From an uncultured Sinobacteraceae bacterium (GTDB lineage: Bacteria > Pseudomonadota > Gammaproteobacteria > Nevskiales > Nevskiaceae): a DNA stretch of 64,000 nucleotides. The DNA is taken from contig CAIJRD010000011.1 in the NCBI GenBank assembly GCA_903822975.1, positions 434,001-498,000 on the forward strand, given 5' to 3'. The notes beneath the pieces were generated by a model. It did no database searches. It saw only the letters and a program-made list of their open reading frames with translations, and was not told the origin of the DNA. Below are positions 19,093 through 28,441 of this stretch, piece after piece; the first letter of the stretch is position 1; each line of letters opens with the position of its first letter. Made by a program: the position numbers and the translations under genes.

Positions 19093-20052
19093 ATGACCGA
19101 CTCGACCTCGCAATTGATGCTGTTCACCGGCAACGCCAACCGCGCGCTTGCCGAAGATATCGCCAACTACCTGCACCAGCCGCTCGGCAAGGCGATCGTC
19201 GGCCACTTCTCCGATGGCGAGGTGCAGATCGAAATTCTCGAGAACGTCCGCGGCAAGGACGTCTTCATCATCCAGCCGACCTGCGCGCCGACCAACGAAA
19301 GCGTGATGGAACTGCTGATGATGCTGGACGCCTTCAAGCGCGCCTCGGCTGGGCGCATCACCGCGGTCGTGCCCTACTTCGGCTATGCGCGACAGGATCG
19401 ACGTCCGCGCTCAGCGCGCGTGCCGATCTCGGCCAAGGTGGTCGCCGACATGCTCGGTGAATGCGGCGCCAATCGCGTGCTGACGGTCGATCTGCATGCT
19501 GACCAGATCCAGGGCTTCTTCGACATTCCGGTGGACAACGTCTACGCCAGTCCGGTGCTGCTCGGCGACATCTGGCGCCAGAAGTACGAGAACCTGATCG
19601 TGGTGTCGCCCGATGTCGGCGGCGTGGTGCGCGCCCGCGCGCTGGCCAAGCAGCTCGACGAAGCCGATCTGGCCATCATCGACAAACGTCGCCCGCGCCC
19701 GAACGAGGCCAAGGTGATGAACATCATCGGCGACGTCGAAGGCAAGACCTGCGTGATGGTCGACGATCTGGTCGATACCGCCGGCACGCTGTGCAAGGCC
19801 GCCGAGGCGCTGAAGGAAGCCGGCGCAGTGAAGGTCGTCGCCTACATCACCCACCCGGTGCTGTCTGGCAACGCCATCGCCAACATCAATGGCTCGGTGC
19901 TGGACGCGCTGGTGGTCACCGACACGATTCCGTTGTCGAAGGCCGCGCAGGAGTGCCCGCGCATCCGCCAGCTGTCGATCGCCGGCTTGCTCGCCGAAAC
20001 CATCCGCCGTGTCAGTGCCGAGGAATCGGTCAGCTCGCTGTACGTCGACTAG
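19093..20052 (+). CDS. prs: Ribose-phosphate pyrophosphokinase
   Basis: 319 aa from ATG 19093, the usual length. It makes PRPP from ribose-5-phosphate and ATP for nucleotide, histidine and tryptophan synthesis. Signatures: [16 protein letters not shown] and [23 protein letters not shown] at the N-terminus, [13 protein letters not shown] for ATP binding, [15 protein letters not shown] for the metal site, and the PRPP-binding loop [12 protein letters not shown]. No truncation. Confidence 0.99.
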   Translation: MTDSTSQLMLFTGNANRALAEDIANYLHQPLGKAIVGHFSDGEVQIEILENVRGKDVFIIQPTCAPTNESVMELLMMLDAFKRASAGRITAVVPYFGYARQDRRPRSARVPISAKVVADMLGECGANRVLTVDLHADQIQGFFDIPVDNVYASPVLLGDIWRQKYENLIVVSPDVGGVVRARALAKQLDEADLAIIDKRRPRPNEAKVMNIIGDVEGKTCVMVDDLVDTAGTLCKAAEALKEAGAVKVVAYITHPVLSGNAIANINGSVLDALVVTDTIPLSKAAQECPRIRQLSIAGLLAETIRRVSAEESVSSLYVD

Positions 20053-20486
20053 CAACTGCGGTAGAGCACCGTTCGGGAGCGGAACTAGCGGCACGCTCAG
20101 CCTCGCGTCGTCGCAGTCGCAGTCGCCGGGACCACGCCGGACCCGGTAGCACGCATAGCACCGGACCTGAGACCAAGACCGACCGCCGGGTTCTCAGAAT
20201 CGGCGATGCCCGCATTCAGTTGCGGCAGCCGACAGCACTTTGCAGCGATCGGCGGGCACCCGAAAGGGGCCGCAACCGCGCATCAACCGATGCATGGCCG
20301 CGGCGTCACAGAGCGGGCCGAACGACGGTCTGCAGGCGCACATCAGCAGGTGCACGATGCACTCAACCCCATTCGCGGGCCGCGCCCGCGCGGCCTGAAG
20401 CTCGCGTTTTGCCCCCCACATCGCTACAATTCGCGCCCCTCGCGTGGTCGCAACGCTGAGGGTTCACTCACATTTTGGAGTCTCCA
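20053..20486 (+). other. Intergenic region between prs and rplY
   Basis: 434 bp with only overlapping short frames. A promoter -10 for rplY lies near its end. No terminator after prs was identified, and no RNA gene was recognised. Confidence 0.5.
20425..20430 (+). promoter_or_regulatory. Candidate -10 element of rplY promoter (TACAAT)
   Basis: TACAAT 56 bp before the rplY ATG, leaving a leader of about 50 nt. No convincing -35 at standard spacing. Confidence 0.5.
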
Positions 20487-21179
20487 ATGAAAGAAAACTT
20501 CGTCGTTGTCGCCGAAGTCCGCACGTTGCACGGGAAGGGTGCGAGCCGCCGCCTGCGTCGTGAGGGCAAGGTACCCGCCATCATTTATGGCGGCACGGAA
20601 AGCCCGCAGCCGATCCAGGTCAGCCATAACGAGCTGATGAAGCACCTCAAGATCGAGGCGTTTTATTCGCACATTCTGTCGATCGATATCGCCGGCAAGA
20701 CCGAACAGGCGGTCCTCAAGGACCTGCACCGTCATCCCGTGCGCGAAGAAGTCATGCACATGGACTTGCAGCGCGTGCTGGCCAACGTGCTGCTGCGCAT
20801 GCACGTGCCGCTGCACTTCAAGGGCGCGGAAGTCGCACCCGGCGTGAAGACCGGTGGCGGCGTGGTCGAACACCACATGGTCCAGGTTGAAGTCGAGTGC
20901 TTGCCGAAGGATCTGCCGGAGTTCATCGAGGTCGACCTGTCGGCGCTCGAACTGAACGAAGCCGTGCATCTGTCGCAGCTGAAGCTGCCGGAGAATGTCA
21001 CCCCGGTCGAACTCAAGCACGGCAACGACGCCTCGGTCGCCGCGGTGCATCTGCCGCGCGTGGTCGTCGAAGTCGAGCCGACGCCGGCTGCTCCGGCCGA
21101 AGTGCCGGCAACGGCGCAAAAGGTTGCCGATGCCGCCAAGGCCGGCGGCGACGCCAAGAAGGACGACAAGAAGAAGTAA
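20487..21179 (+). CDS. rplY: 50S ribosomal protein L25/general stress protein Ctc
   Basis: 230 aa from ATG 20487, preceded by TTGGAG at 20475-20480. The N-terminal L25 domain (about 1-95) binds 5S rRNA: RTLHGKGASRRLRREGKVPAIIYGG. It is followed by the longer Ctc/TL5 C-terminal domain (LRMHVPLHFKGAEVAPGVKTGG, VECLPKDLPEFIEVDLS) and a Lys-rich tail. This is the long form, unlike the short L25 of E. coli. An intrinsic terminator follows. Confidence 0.97.
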   Translation: MKENFVVVAEVRTLHGKGASRRLRREGKVPAIIYGGTESPQPIQVSHNELMKHLKIEAFYSHILSIDIAGKTEQAVLKDLHRHPVREEVMHMDLQRVLANVLLRMHVPLHFKGAEVAPGVKTGGGVVEHHMVQVEVECLPKDLPEFIEVDLSALELNEAVHLSQLKLPENVTPVELKHGNDASVAAVHLPRVVVEVEPTPAAPAEVPATAQKVADAAKAGGDAKKDDKKK

Positions 21180-21207
21180 GCGACGCGCGCTACTGCGCGA
21201 TTGCAAC

Positions 21208-21247
21208 AACCCCGCCGCACCGGCATTGCCGGTCGGCGGGGTTTTTT
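21208..21247 (+). terminator. Intrinsic terminator after rplY
   Basis: The stem CCCCGCCG (21210-21217) pairs with CGGCGGGG (21234-21241), with an inner CCGGCA/TGCCGG arm, followed by six T at 21242-21247. Confidence 0.9.
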
Positions 21248-21399
21248 ATTGGTCCGACTTTTTATTCAGATGATTGTTGGCTCAATTTTCCGCTGAATTG
21301 TCGCGCCGCTCTTCCTTCGGCCTACGCCCCGATTGTCCCCTCAGTGCCGGCAACGGCAGAATGGCGGCCTTCGTTCCTTTGCCCTCCCCTTAAAGCTCC

Positions 21400-21978
21400 A
21401 TGGCAGACAGCCTGAAAGCCGTGATCGGCGTCGGCAATCCCGGCGCCGAATACGCCCGCACGCGACACAACGCCGGCTTCTGGCTGGCCGACCGCATGGC
21501 CGAGGCGTATCGCGGAAGCTTTCGCGCGGAGTCCAAATTCGCCGGAGAGCTCGCGCGCGTGCGCATCGGCGCACAGGACGTACTGCTGCTGAAGCCCGCC
21601 ACCTTCATGAACCGCAGCGGCGAAGCAGCGCAGAAGCTCGCGCAGTTCTACAAGCTGGCACCGACCGATCTGTTGATTGCGCACGACGAACTCGACCTGC
21701 CCGCCGGTACCGTGCGACTCAAGCGTGGCGGCGGTCACGGCGGCCATAACGGCCTGCGCAGCCTGCACCAGCACGTCGGCGAGGAATACCTGCGCCTGCG
21801 CATCGGCATCGGTCATCCGGGCCATCGCGACCTAGTGCTGAACTATGTGCTGGGCCGCGCCAGCGGTGCGGATCAGCAATTGATCGATGACGCGCTGACG
21901 CGCGCGCAGAGCGCGATCGAACTGTTGTTCAACAAGGGCTTTGAAAAGGCTGCGCAGCAGCTGCATACCGAGGTCTGA
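21400..21978 (+). CDS. pth: Peptidyl-tRNA hydrolase
   Basis: 192 aa. Releases tRNA from peptidyl-tRNAs that drop off the ribosome. KAVIGVGNPGAEYARTRHNAGFW contains catalytic His23; LLKPATFMNRSGEA and DELDLPAGTVRLKRGGGHGGHNGLRS are the other family signatures. The length and end (LLFNKGFEKAAQQL) are intact. Normally pth is followed directly by ychF; here a minus-strand peptidase gene and a repeat region intervene. Confidence 0.98.
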   Translation: MADSLKAVIGVGNPGAEYARTRHNAGFWLADRMAEAYRGSFRAESKFAGELARVRIGAQDVLLLKPATFMNRSGEAAQKLAQFYKLAPTDLLIAHDELDLPAGTVRLKRGGGHGGHNGLRSLHQHVGEEYLRLRIGIGHPGHRDLVLNYVLGRASGADQQLIDDALTRAQSAIELLFNKGFEKAAQQLHTEV

Positions 21979-22026
21979 TCGCAAGCACGCGTTGCCGGTT
22001 TCGCAGAGTCGAGTCCGCTTTGCCGC

Positions 22027-22212
22027 TCGCAAATGTATTGCGACTGCTTCGCCGGCTACGCTCGGATTAAATCAGCTTGGCCGGTCGCGGATGAATTGCG
22101 ATTGCTTTGCCCGCCACGCTCGGGCTGAATCCGCATTGCCTCGCGCGCATTGAGTGTGCGGACTTCGCGGGTCACGCTCGAATCGAGCCTGATTCATTCC
22201 GCGCACGCCGGT
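22027..22212. repeat. Degenerate intergenic repeat, about 3 units of 55-60 bp
   Basis: Three imperfect units of the form TTGCGAyTGCTTyGCC followed by ACGCTCGG and GAATC/AATC lie between pth and the M28 peptidase gene. They are strongly diverged copies with no coding potential seen. Confidence 0.55.
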
Positions 22213-22245
22213 TCTCGATGGACTGGCTCATCGAGCATCGCGGTC

Positions 22246-23811
22246 TCAGCCTCCCGCTGCAGGCACTGCCGCTGGCAGCGGCCGCGCGAACGCGCCGATG
22301 GGTCCGGGAAATTCTACCGGGCTTTCGAAGCCCTCCGCCGACACACTGGCGACACCGAAGAAGTAATCGTCGATTACGAGATTCGCGAGCGATGCGCGGC
22401 TCACCGCACCCACATAGCGCGAATGCGTCCAGGCTGCTTCGGTGGTCTCGCGCCAATAGACGCGGTAGCCGGCACTCTGGCCGGCATCGTTAGCGGCCGG
22501 CTGCCAGCTCAGCGTCGTATCCGGGCTCACTGCGCCTTCCGCCTTCACGGCATCCGGCGGTGCGGGCGCCCAGGCCAAGGATGCAGCGGCGACCAGATTG
22601 CTGGCGGTGACCTTGCACAGATAGCCGAAATCGACGCCGTCAATCGTGTCGCCGTAATGCACGCCGTTCTCCGTGCGCAGATCCTGATGCTGGTGCGTGT
22701 AGTCCTCGCTGCCCTGGGTGAAACGCACTGCCGGCATACCGAGCGCGTTGAACGGCTCGTGATCGCCGCCGCGGCCGAAGCGATCGACGCGGTAGATCAG
22801 GTCCACGCGCCAGTTCGGAATCTGGCTCTCGGCGATACGCTTTATGTAGCGGGCGAGATTGCGCGAAGGTGAGTCCAGCTCGCCGCCTTCCAGACGTCGC
22901 TGCTTCGACTCGGCTGCGGTCTCGGATTCGCGCGTGCCTTCCGAAAACAGGCGCACGCGCGTGTTATCGATCACGCCGTTGGCGCCGCGGATGCCGCCGA
23001 CGATGTCGTTATTCAACTCGGCTTCGACTTTCCAGCCTTGCGCCTGCGCGTATTCGGCCAGCACCTGGCCGCCGTACAGGCCCTGCTCTTCGCCGGCGAC
23101 CACACCGTAGACCAAGGTCGCCGGAAAGCGATAGCGGCTCAGCACGCGTGCGGCCTCAATCACCGCCGCCACACCCGAGCCATCGTCGTTGGCGCCGGGC
23201 GCATCGGCGGTCGCGTTCATCACGTCGGTGACCCGGGAATCGATGTGGCCGGTGAAGATGATGACGCGCGTCGGATCGGTCGTGCCCTTCTGGATCGCCA
23301 CCACGTCCATCACTTCGGTCGGCTGCGGCACGCGCTTGCCGCTAAAGGTCTGCGCCGGCGTTTCGACCTGCAGACAACCGCCGCAATCGCGGCTGATCGC
23401 CGCGAAACGCGATGCCGCCCAGCGCCGCGCGGCACCGATGCCACGCGTGTTCGATTTCGTATCCGACAGCGTATGGCGCGTGCCGAAGCTGACCAGCTTT
23501 TCGATCGTCGCACGCAGTTCGGCTTCGCTCGGCGCAGCGGCGATCTCGTGCAGCACCGGATGATCTTGCGACGGCACCGCGATAATCGGCATCGGCATCG
23601 GCATCGGCATCGACATCGACATCGGCATCGGCATCGGCATCGGCATCGACATTGATTCGTGCGCCGAAGCTGTCGCGGGAGGTGCGCCGCCACTAGCTGC
23701 GGCAGGCAGCGGATCGGCGCGCAGCGCCGCTGGCGCGTCGAGCAGATTCACCGCCATCGAGAAGGCGAACGCGTAAAGCGCCCTTGCGGCGTATTGCAGC
23801 AGACGGTTCAT
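22246..23811 (-). CDS. Secreted M28-family zinc aminopeptidase with fibronectin III-like C-terminus
   Basis: 521 aa from ATG 23811 with GGAG upstream; the frame extends to 23943. A signal peptide is followed by a Met-Pro/Met-Ser run (about 53-76) coded by a hexanucleotide repeat. The M28 domain then carries a two-zinc site: His189 in FTGHIDS, Asp209/210 in GANDDGSG, Glu241/242 in VAGEEQGLYG, Asp269 in LNNDIVGG, and a late His in YTHQHQDLRT. From about residue 420 there is a fibronectin type III-like domain (TLSWQPAAND, GYRVYWRETT). It is probably an exported peptidase. It lies on the opposite strand within the otherwise conserved pth-ychF pair. Confidence 0.9.
   Translation of the reverse strand: MNRLLQYAARALYAFAFSMAVNLLDAPAALRADPLPAAASGGAPPATASAHESMSMPMPMPMPMSMSMPMPMPMPIIAVPSQDHPVLHEIAAAPSEAELRATIEKLVSFGTRHTLSDTKSNTRGIGAARRWAASRFAAISRDCGGCLQVETPAQTFSGKRVPQPTEVMDVVAIQKGTTDPTRVIIFTGHIDSRVTDVMNATADAPGANDDGSGVAAVIEAARVLSRYRFPATLVYGVVAGEEQGLYGGQVLAEYAQAQGWKVEAELNNDIVGGIRGANGVIDNTRVRLFSEGTRESETAAESKQRRLEGGELDSPSRNLARYIKRIAESQIPNWRVDLIYRVDRFGRGGDHEPFNALGMPAVRFTQGSEDYTHQHQDLRTENGVHYGDTIDGVDFGYLCKVTASNLVAAASLAWAPAPPDAVKAEGAVSPDTTLSWQPAANDAGQSAGYRVYWRETTEAAWTHSRYVGAVSRASLANLVIDDYFFGVASVSAEGFESPVEFPGPIGAFARPLPAAVPAAGG
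23579..23652. repeat. In-frame hexanucleotide repeat (GGCATC/GACATC) within the M28 peptidase gene
   Basis: About a dozen copies of a 6-bp unit coding alternating Met-Pro or Met-Ser on the minus strand. Because the unit is 6 bp, gain or loss of units keeps the frame. Confidence 0.9.
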
Positions 23812-23996
23812 CGAACGCTCCTTGTTCGTGGCAAAGGGTTGCCGCAGCAGCAGGATGTCACGCCCGAAGCGCTGAACTCGGACGCCGGCGCTGCGGCGAT
23901 ACGTGATCATGCCGGCTGCGCCGAGGCGGCGGCAAACGGGCAAGGCCGGCGCTACTCGGCTAAGCTACGCCGCCTTTTTTGTCGCTCGGAAATATC

Positions 23997-25088
23997 ATGG
24001 GAATCAAGTGCGGAATCGTCGGTTTGCCGAATGTCGGCAAGTCCACCCTGTTCAACGCACTAACCAAGGCGCAGATCGCCGCCGAGAACTATCCGTTCTG
24101 CACGATCGACCCGAACGTCGGCATCGTGCCGGTGCCCGATCCGCGCCTCGATGCCTTGTCCGCGATCGTCAAGCCCAACCGCGTGCTGCCGGCAACCGTT
24201 GAGTTCGTCGACATCGCCGGCCTGGTCGCCGGCGCCAGCAAGGGCGAAGGCCTCGGCAATCAGTTCCTCGGCCACATTCGCGAAACTGATGCGATCGTGC
24301 ACGTCGTGCGCTGCTTCGCCAATGACGATGTCATCCACGTCGCCGGCCACGTCGATCCGATTCGCGACATCGAAATCATCCACACCGAACTGGCGCTGGC
24401 CGACCTCGACAGCGTGACCAAGGCGACCGAACGCGCCGCCAAGGCGATCAAGAGTGGCGACAAGGCCGCAGTGGCGCGTCACGCGCTGCTGCAGCGCGTG
24501 CAGGCCCATCTCAACGAAGGACATGCGATCCGCGGTCTCGAAATGGACGCCGACGAGCGTGCGTCCCTGCGCGAATTTCACCTGATCACAGCCAAGCCGG
24601 CGCTGTATGTCGCCAACGTCGACGAGGCCGGTCTCGGCGGCAACGAATACGTCGAACGCGTGCAGGCCTACGCCAAAAAAGAAGGCTCCGAAGTAGTGGT
24701 GGTGTGCGCCGCGATCGAAGCCGAAATCGCGCAACTCGACGATGCCGACAAGGAAGCCTTCCTCAGCGACCTCGGCCTCGCCGAACCCGGCCTGAACCGG
24801 GTGATCCGCTCCGGTTACGACCTGCTCGGCCTGCAGACCTACTTCACCGCCGGCGTGCAGGAAGTGCGTGCCTGGACGGTGAAAGTCGGCGCCACCGGTC
24901 CGCAGGCGGCGGGTGTGATCCATACCGATTTCGAGCGCGGCTTCATCCGCGCGGAAGTCATCGCCTATGACGACTTCATCGCCTACAAGGGCGAAGCCGG
25001 CGCCAAGGAAGCCGGACGCTGGCGCCTGGAAGGCAAGGATTACATCGTCAAGGAAGGCGATGTCATGCACTTCCGCTTCAACGTCTAG
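23997..25088 (+). CDS. ychF: Ribosome-binding ATPase YchF/OLA1
   Basis: 363 aa from ATG 23997. An Obg-related P-loop NTPase that prefers ATP. G1 is GLPNVGKST near the N-terminus. [22 protein letters not shown] and [21 protein letters not shown] are family signatures. The C-terminal TGS domain is [19 protein letters not shown] through [12 protein letters not shown]. Full length. A weak purine stretch precedes the start. Confidence 0.98.
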   Translation: MGIKCGIVGLPNVGKSTLFNALTKAQIAAENYPFCTIDPNVGIVPVPDPRLDALSAIVKPNRVLPATVEFVDIAGLVAGASKGEGLGNQFLGHIRETDAIVHVVRCFANDDVIHVAGHVDPIRDIEIIHTELALADLDSVTKATERAAKAIKSGDKAAVARHALLQRVQAHLNEGHAIRGLEMDADERASLREFHLITAKPALYVANVDEAGLGGNEYVERVQAYAKKEGSEVVVVCAAIEAEIAQLDDADKEAFLSDLGLAEPGLNRVIRSGYDLLGLQTYFTAGVQEVRAWTVKVGATGPQAAGVIHTDFERGFIRAEVIAYDDFIAYKGEAGAKEAGRWRLEGKDYIVKEGDVMHFRFNV

Positions 25089-25117
25089 GGGCTGGCAAAC
25101 GCGCGCGGGACGCGCCG

Positions 25118-25123
25118 TATAAT
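25118..25123 (+). promoter_or_regulatory. -10 element immediately before the CFA-synthase-like gene
   Basis: Consensus TATAAT ends 7 bases before ATG 25130, so the expected transcription start falls on or next to the A of the ATG. This suggests a leaderless mRNA. No good -35 was found at 16-18 bp. Confidence 0.5.
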
Positions 25124-25129
25124 CCCGCC

Positions 25130-26341
25130 ATGCAAGCTGCATTCGATTGGATAGGACGCCAATTCAAGCAGGGATGCCTGGAGTTCCGCACTCCGGACGG
25201 CGGGGTCTGGACGCTCGGTCGCAGCGAACCCCGCGCGGTCATCCACGCCGATAGCCGCGCCACGCTGCGACGCCTGCTGGTTAATCCACGCCTCGCTTTC
25301 GGCGAGTTGTACATGGATGGCCACTGGCAGCCCGCCGACGGCGATCTGATGGACACGCTGAAAGTCGCGATGACGATGATCGGCTCGGTCGAAACGCCCG
25401 CCTGGATTCGTCGCCCGCGCATCCTGCTGGCAAAACTGCATGAACTGAACTCGCCGCTGCGCGCGCGTCGTCGCGTGAGCCATCACTACGACCTCGACCA
25501 CGCGCTGTACGCCGCCTTCCTCGATCGCGATCTGCACTACTCCTGCGCGTACTTCCACGCACCGGATCTGAGCCTGGAGGCTGCACAGCAAGCCAAGTGC
25601 GCCTACATCGCCGCCAAGCTCGACTTGCGGCCGGGCGCGCGCGTGCTCGACATCGGTTGCGGCTGGGGCAGCCTGGCGCTGTACCTGGCGGAACACCACG
25701 GCGCACAAGTGACCGGCGTGACGTTGTCCACCGAGCAACTCGATGTCGCCAAGATGCGCGCGAAGCAACGCGGTCTGCAGCAGCAGGTGAAGTTCCGGCT
25801 GCAGGACTATCGCAAAGTCGAAGGCGAATTCGATGCAGTGGTCAGCGTGGGTATGTTCGAGCACGTCGGCCGGCCGCAGTATCCGATCTACTTTCGCCAC
25901 ATGCAGCGCCTGCTGACGTCCACCGGCACGGCGCTGCTGCATACCATCGGACGCACCTCGCCGCCCGGCGCGCTGAATCCCTGGATCGACAAGTACATCT
26001 TTCCCGGCGGCTACATCCCCGCCGCGTCGGAAGTGCTCGCCGCCAGCGAACCGAGCCGCCTGATCCTCACCGATTTCGAGGTCTGGCGCCTGCACTATGC
26101 CCACACGCTGGCCGAATGGCGTCGACGCTTCAACCTGCGGCGCGCCGAATTCGAACGCCGCTACGGGGCACGATTCTGCCGCATGTGGGATTTTTACCTC
26201 GCCGTATCCGAAGCCGGGTTTCGCTGGGACGACCTGGTGGTCTTCCACCTGCAGTTCAGCCGCGACCTGCAGCGTCTGCCGCTGACGCGCGACTACCTGT
26301 ATCGCCACAACGAGCCCGACGCGCACCCGGCGCTCGCCTGA
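25130..26341 (+). CDS. Cyclopropane-fatty-acyl-phospholipid synthase family methyltransferase
   Basis: 403 aa. SAM-dependent enzyme that adds a methylene across double bonds of membrane phospholipid acyl chains, or a related modification. An N-terminal SCP2-like region (FGELYMDGHWQPADGDLMDTL) precedes the methyltransferase core: RRVSHHYDLDHALYAAFLD, SCAYFHAPDLSLEAAQQAKC, SAM motif VLDIGCGWGSLALYLAE, VSVGMFEHVGRPQYPIYF, and TIGRTSPPGALNPWIDKYIFPGGYIP. All are CFA synthase signatures. There is no ribosome binding site; a -10 element abuts the start. Exact product not proved. Confidence 0.92.
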   Translation: MQAAFDWIGRQFKQGCLEFRTPDGGVWTLGRSEPRAVIHADSRATLRRLLVNPRLAFGELYMDGHWQPADGDLMDTLKVAMTMIGSVETPAWIRRPRILLAKLHELNSPLRARRRVSHHYDLDHALYAAFLDRDLHYSCAYFHAPDLSLEAAQQAKCAYIAAKLDLRPGARVLDIGCGWGSLALYLAEHHGAQVTGVTLSTEQLDVAKMRAKQRGLQQQVKFRLQDYRKVEGEFDAVVSVGMFEHVGRPQYPIYFRHMQRLLTSTGTALLHTIGRTSPPGALNPWIDKYIFPGGYIPAASEVLAASEPSRLILTDFEVWRLHYAHTLAEWRRRFNLRRAEFERRYGARFCRMWDFYLAVSEAGFRWDDLVVFHLQFSRDLQRLPLTRDYLYRHNEPDAHPALA

Positions 26342-26350
26342 AGCTCCACC

Positions 26351-26427
26351 GCCTGAGGCCTGAGGCCTGAGGCTTGAGTCCTTAGGCCTTAGGCCTTAGG
26401 CCTTAAGACTGAGGCCTGAGGCCCTGA
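26351..26427. repeat. 7-bp tandem array downstream of the CFA-synthase-like gene
   Basis: About eleven units of GCCTGAG and variants (GCTTGAG, GCCTTAG). The first unit matches the final codon plus stop of the upstream gene (GCC TGA at 26336-26341). Confidence 0.85.
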
Positions 26428-26658
26428 CGCCCAGCGCGGCCCGTCGCGCGCTGCTGCCGCGTCGCCCGAGTCGAAGAGCCTTGGCTGCGCGGCCCAACAT
26501 CGGCTCAATCGGAGCGTCGCCGAATCGCTCGAATCTTCAAGCAGCGAGGTCGGACGATCACATCGAAGTCGCGCAGAAATCCACTCAATCGAAAGCCGAT
26601 GACGACCGGTTTGCAGCGCCCCAACCCCGATGCTCTCGACGCGCCGCCCCAGTTTCAC

Positions 26659-26664
26659 TAAACT
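26659..26664 (+). promoter_or_regulatory. Candidate -10 element of tRNA-Met promoter (TAAACT)
   Basis: Lies 17 bp before the tRNA 5' end; no strong -35 partner seen. Confidence 0.35.
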
Positions 26665-26680
26665 TGCGCCCCTCACGCGT

Positions 26681-26757
26681 GGCTAGGTAGCTCAGATGGT
26701 TAGAGCGCGGCACTCATAATGCTGAGGTCGGCGGTTCGATCCCGCCTCTAGCCACCA
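26681..26757 (+). tRNA. tRNA-Met, elongator (anticodon CAT)
   Basis: A 77-nt cloverleaf with acceptor GGCTAGG/TCTAGCC (one G-U), D-arm GCTCAGATGGTTAGAGC, anticodon loop CTCATAA and T arm GCGGTTCGATCCCGC. CCA is encoded at 26755-26757. The pattern matches elongator rather than initiator tRNA-Met because the first pair is a matched G-C. An Ile-tRNA with a modified CAT anticodon is a less likely alternative. Confidence 0.93.
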
Positions 26758-27490
26758 ATTTAATCCTGCAAAACATCTACTTAGAAGCGGCCCGCTGTAG
26801 CGAGGCCGACCGCACCAGAAGCACTGCGGGACTTCTGCGTGACTGGGGGCCGGGATCTTCTCGACCGCCTCGATCAAACTTTCAATTTCAGCGGCAGATT
26901 AGTTACTCGTGATCCGCCCGTTTGTGTCCGAACAAATCCTGCCGATCCGCGAACGACACGCCAGCGGCCTCAGTCGGCGGCCAAACGTGTGCGGTAGCTG
27001 TTGCACGCGATTGCTGCGAAACAGATCAGGACAGGTCCGCTCGAACGTTCTCTCGTAGGCCTCAGCTGCCTTTCTTCGAGCCGTTTTTTACGCGGCGTTG
27101 GAGCGGCGTTGGAGCGGCGTTGGACATGCGTGTTGTCGGCGTGTAGTCCGTTCTTAGAATCTTGCGCTTCTTGATGCGCTTGCCGTCCGGCGTCCGATCA
27201 CGCTCAGGTTTCGCTTAAGTGAAAAGGCTTTCCGAGTGCCTCCCTGGCTGACGCACAGACCCGAATCGAACTTTGGCGTCAGGATTTCAATCATCTTCGT
27301 CCACAAGGGCGCACTCGGCAAACTGACCCCGAGTGAGTTCGCCCAAAGAGGTCAGGTTAATGCCTCAGAAGCGGCTCGGATCTCGTTTTGATCGGTTCGA
27401 AAACCGGGACAACGTCGTGAACAAAACTTGTCAAATGCCGCAACGAGGAGCGAGGCTGGAGCGTCACGACTAATATTTGGAGTGCGCGAA
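26758..27490. other. Gap after tRNA-Met, start of an AT-richer accessory stretch
   Basis: 733 bp without a supported gene; the frames present have no start signal or family pattern. An 11-bp unit (GCGGCGTTGGA) occurs three times at 27092-27124. Base composition becomes visibly more AT-rich towards the AraC gene. No integrase and no repeat of the tRNA 3' end were found. Confidence 0.5.
27092..27124. repeat. 11-bp tandem repeat, 3 units
   Basis: Three perfect consecutive copies of GCGGCGTTGGA in a non-coding gap. Confidence 0.85.
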
Positions 27491-28441
27491 ATGCAGAACT
27501 GGACAACTACATCTCGGCCCTCCCGTGAGCAATACAGCTACTGGCGAGAAGTAATTTGCGAGGCATTTACCGCACTTGATCCCGTCGCTGAAGCAGTAAA
27601 CACATTTGAGAGCTATGTCGAGCAAAAGGATTTCTCAGATGTCACTATTTCAACCGTAAAATCGAGAGCCCAGACTATCGTTCGGGGATTGCCCGAAATT
27701 AAGCGGACGCCGTCCGAATTCTACTTTGCGAATCTGCAGCTCTCTGGAACCTGTGTGGTTACGCAGGATCGACGTGTCGCTCGAATCAAGCCGGGCGACT
27801 TTTACATCGTAGATACGACTCGACCTTACGCGCTTGACTTCGATGAATGGGAAATTGTGTGCATCCGCATTCCGAAGCACATGCTCCTTCCATTACTGCG
27901 AAACCCGGGACAGTCAACTGCGATTCGCCTGCACTCCGATGGAGCGTTAGGAACCATAGCAAGCGAATACATCCAGTCGATAAATCGCTGTTCGGATTCT
28001 ATTGATTCGGGTGCGAAGCAGGTTTTGATATCAAATCTACTCCAACTACTCGCACTTGCCCTTGGTGGTACGGCCGAGACAAAGGAGAATAGCCGCACTG
28101 CCGTCCGTCAAGGAATGCGCGACGCGATCACTCGATACATCGACAACAATCTGGCGAGTCCGAATCTCTGTGTTTCAGACGTGGCCGCACGCTTCAGAAT
28201 TTCGACTCGCTACCTGCATAAGCTGTTTGAGGACGTCGATCAATCGTTCGCGCAGACGATACTTGAAAAGCGTCTCCTTCGTTGTGCTCACGATCTATCG
28301 TTCCGCACCGGCAGGTCTTCTGTCTCCGACGTAGCTTTTAGATGGGGCTTTGGCGACCTTTCGCATTTTTGCCGAATGTTCAAACGGCGGTTTGGCATAA
28401 CGGCAAGCGACTATCGTGCGTGTCGTGAGGCGCGGGATTAG
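27491..28441 (+). CDS. AraC-family transcriptional regulator
   Basis: 316 aa from ATG 27491, with GGAG at 27479-27482 (8 bp spacing); the frame is open to a TTG at 27428. The N-terminal part (about 5-190) fits the AraC_binding_2 (AraC/NphR-like) sensor domain: WTTTSRPSREQYSYWREVICEAF, VVTQDRRVARIKPGDFYIVDTTRPY. The C-terminal two-HTH domain (about 215-312) reads VSDVAARFRISTRYLHKLFE and VSDVAFRWGFGDLSHFCRMFKRRFG. Regulators of this group often control catabolic genes. Codon use is more AT-rich than the flanking housekeeping genes, consistent with horizontal acquisition. It converges with the acyl-CoA dehydrogenase gene. Confidence 0.92.
   Translation: MQNWTTTSRPSREQYSYWREVICEAFTALDPVAEAVNTFESYVEQKDFSDVTISTVKSRAQTIVRGLPEIKRTPSEFYFANLQLSGTCVVTQDRRVARIKPGDFYIVDTTRPYALDFDEWEIVCIRIPKHMLLPLLRNPGQSTAIRLHSDGALGTIASEYIQSINRCSDSIDSGAKQVLISNLLQLLALALGGTAETKENSRTAVRQGMRDAITRYIDNNLASPNLCVSDVAARFRISTRYLHKLFEDVDQSFAQTILEKRLLRCAHDLSFRTGRSSVSDVAFRWGFGDLSHFCRMFKRRFGITASDYRACREARD

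Noticed and set aside
26692-26877. A minus-strand frame encoding WLEAGSNRRPQHYECRA
   Set aside because: This is the well-known false protein produced by translating the complement of a tRNA-Met gene.
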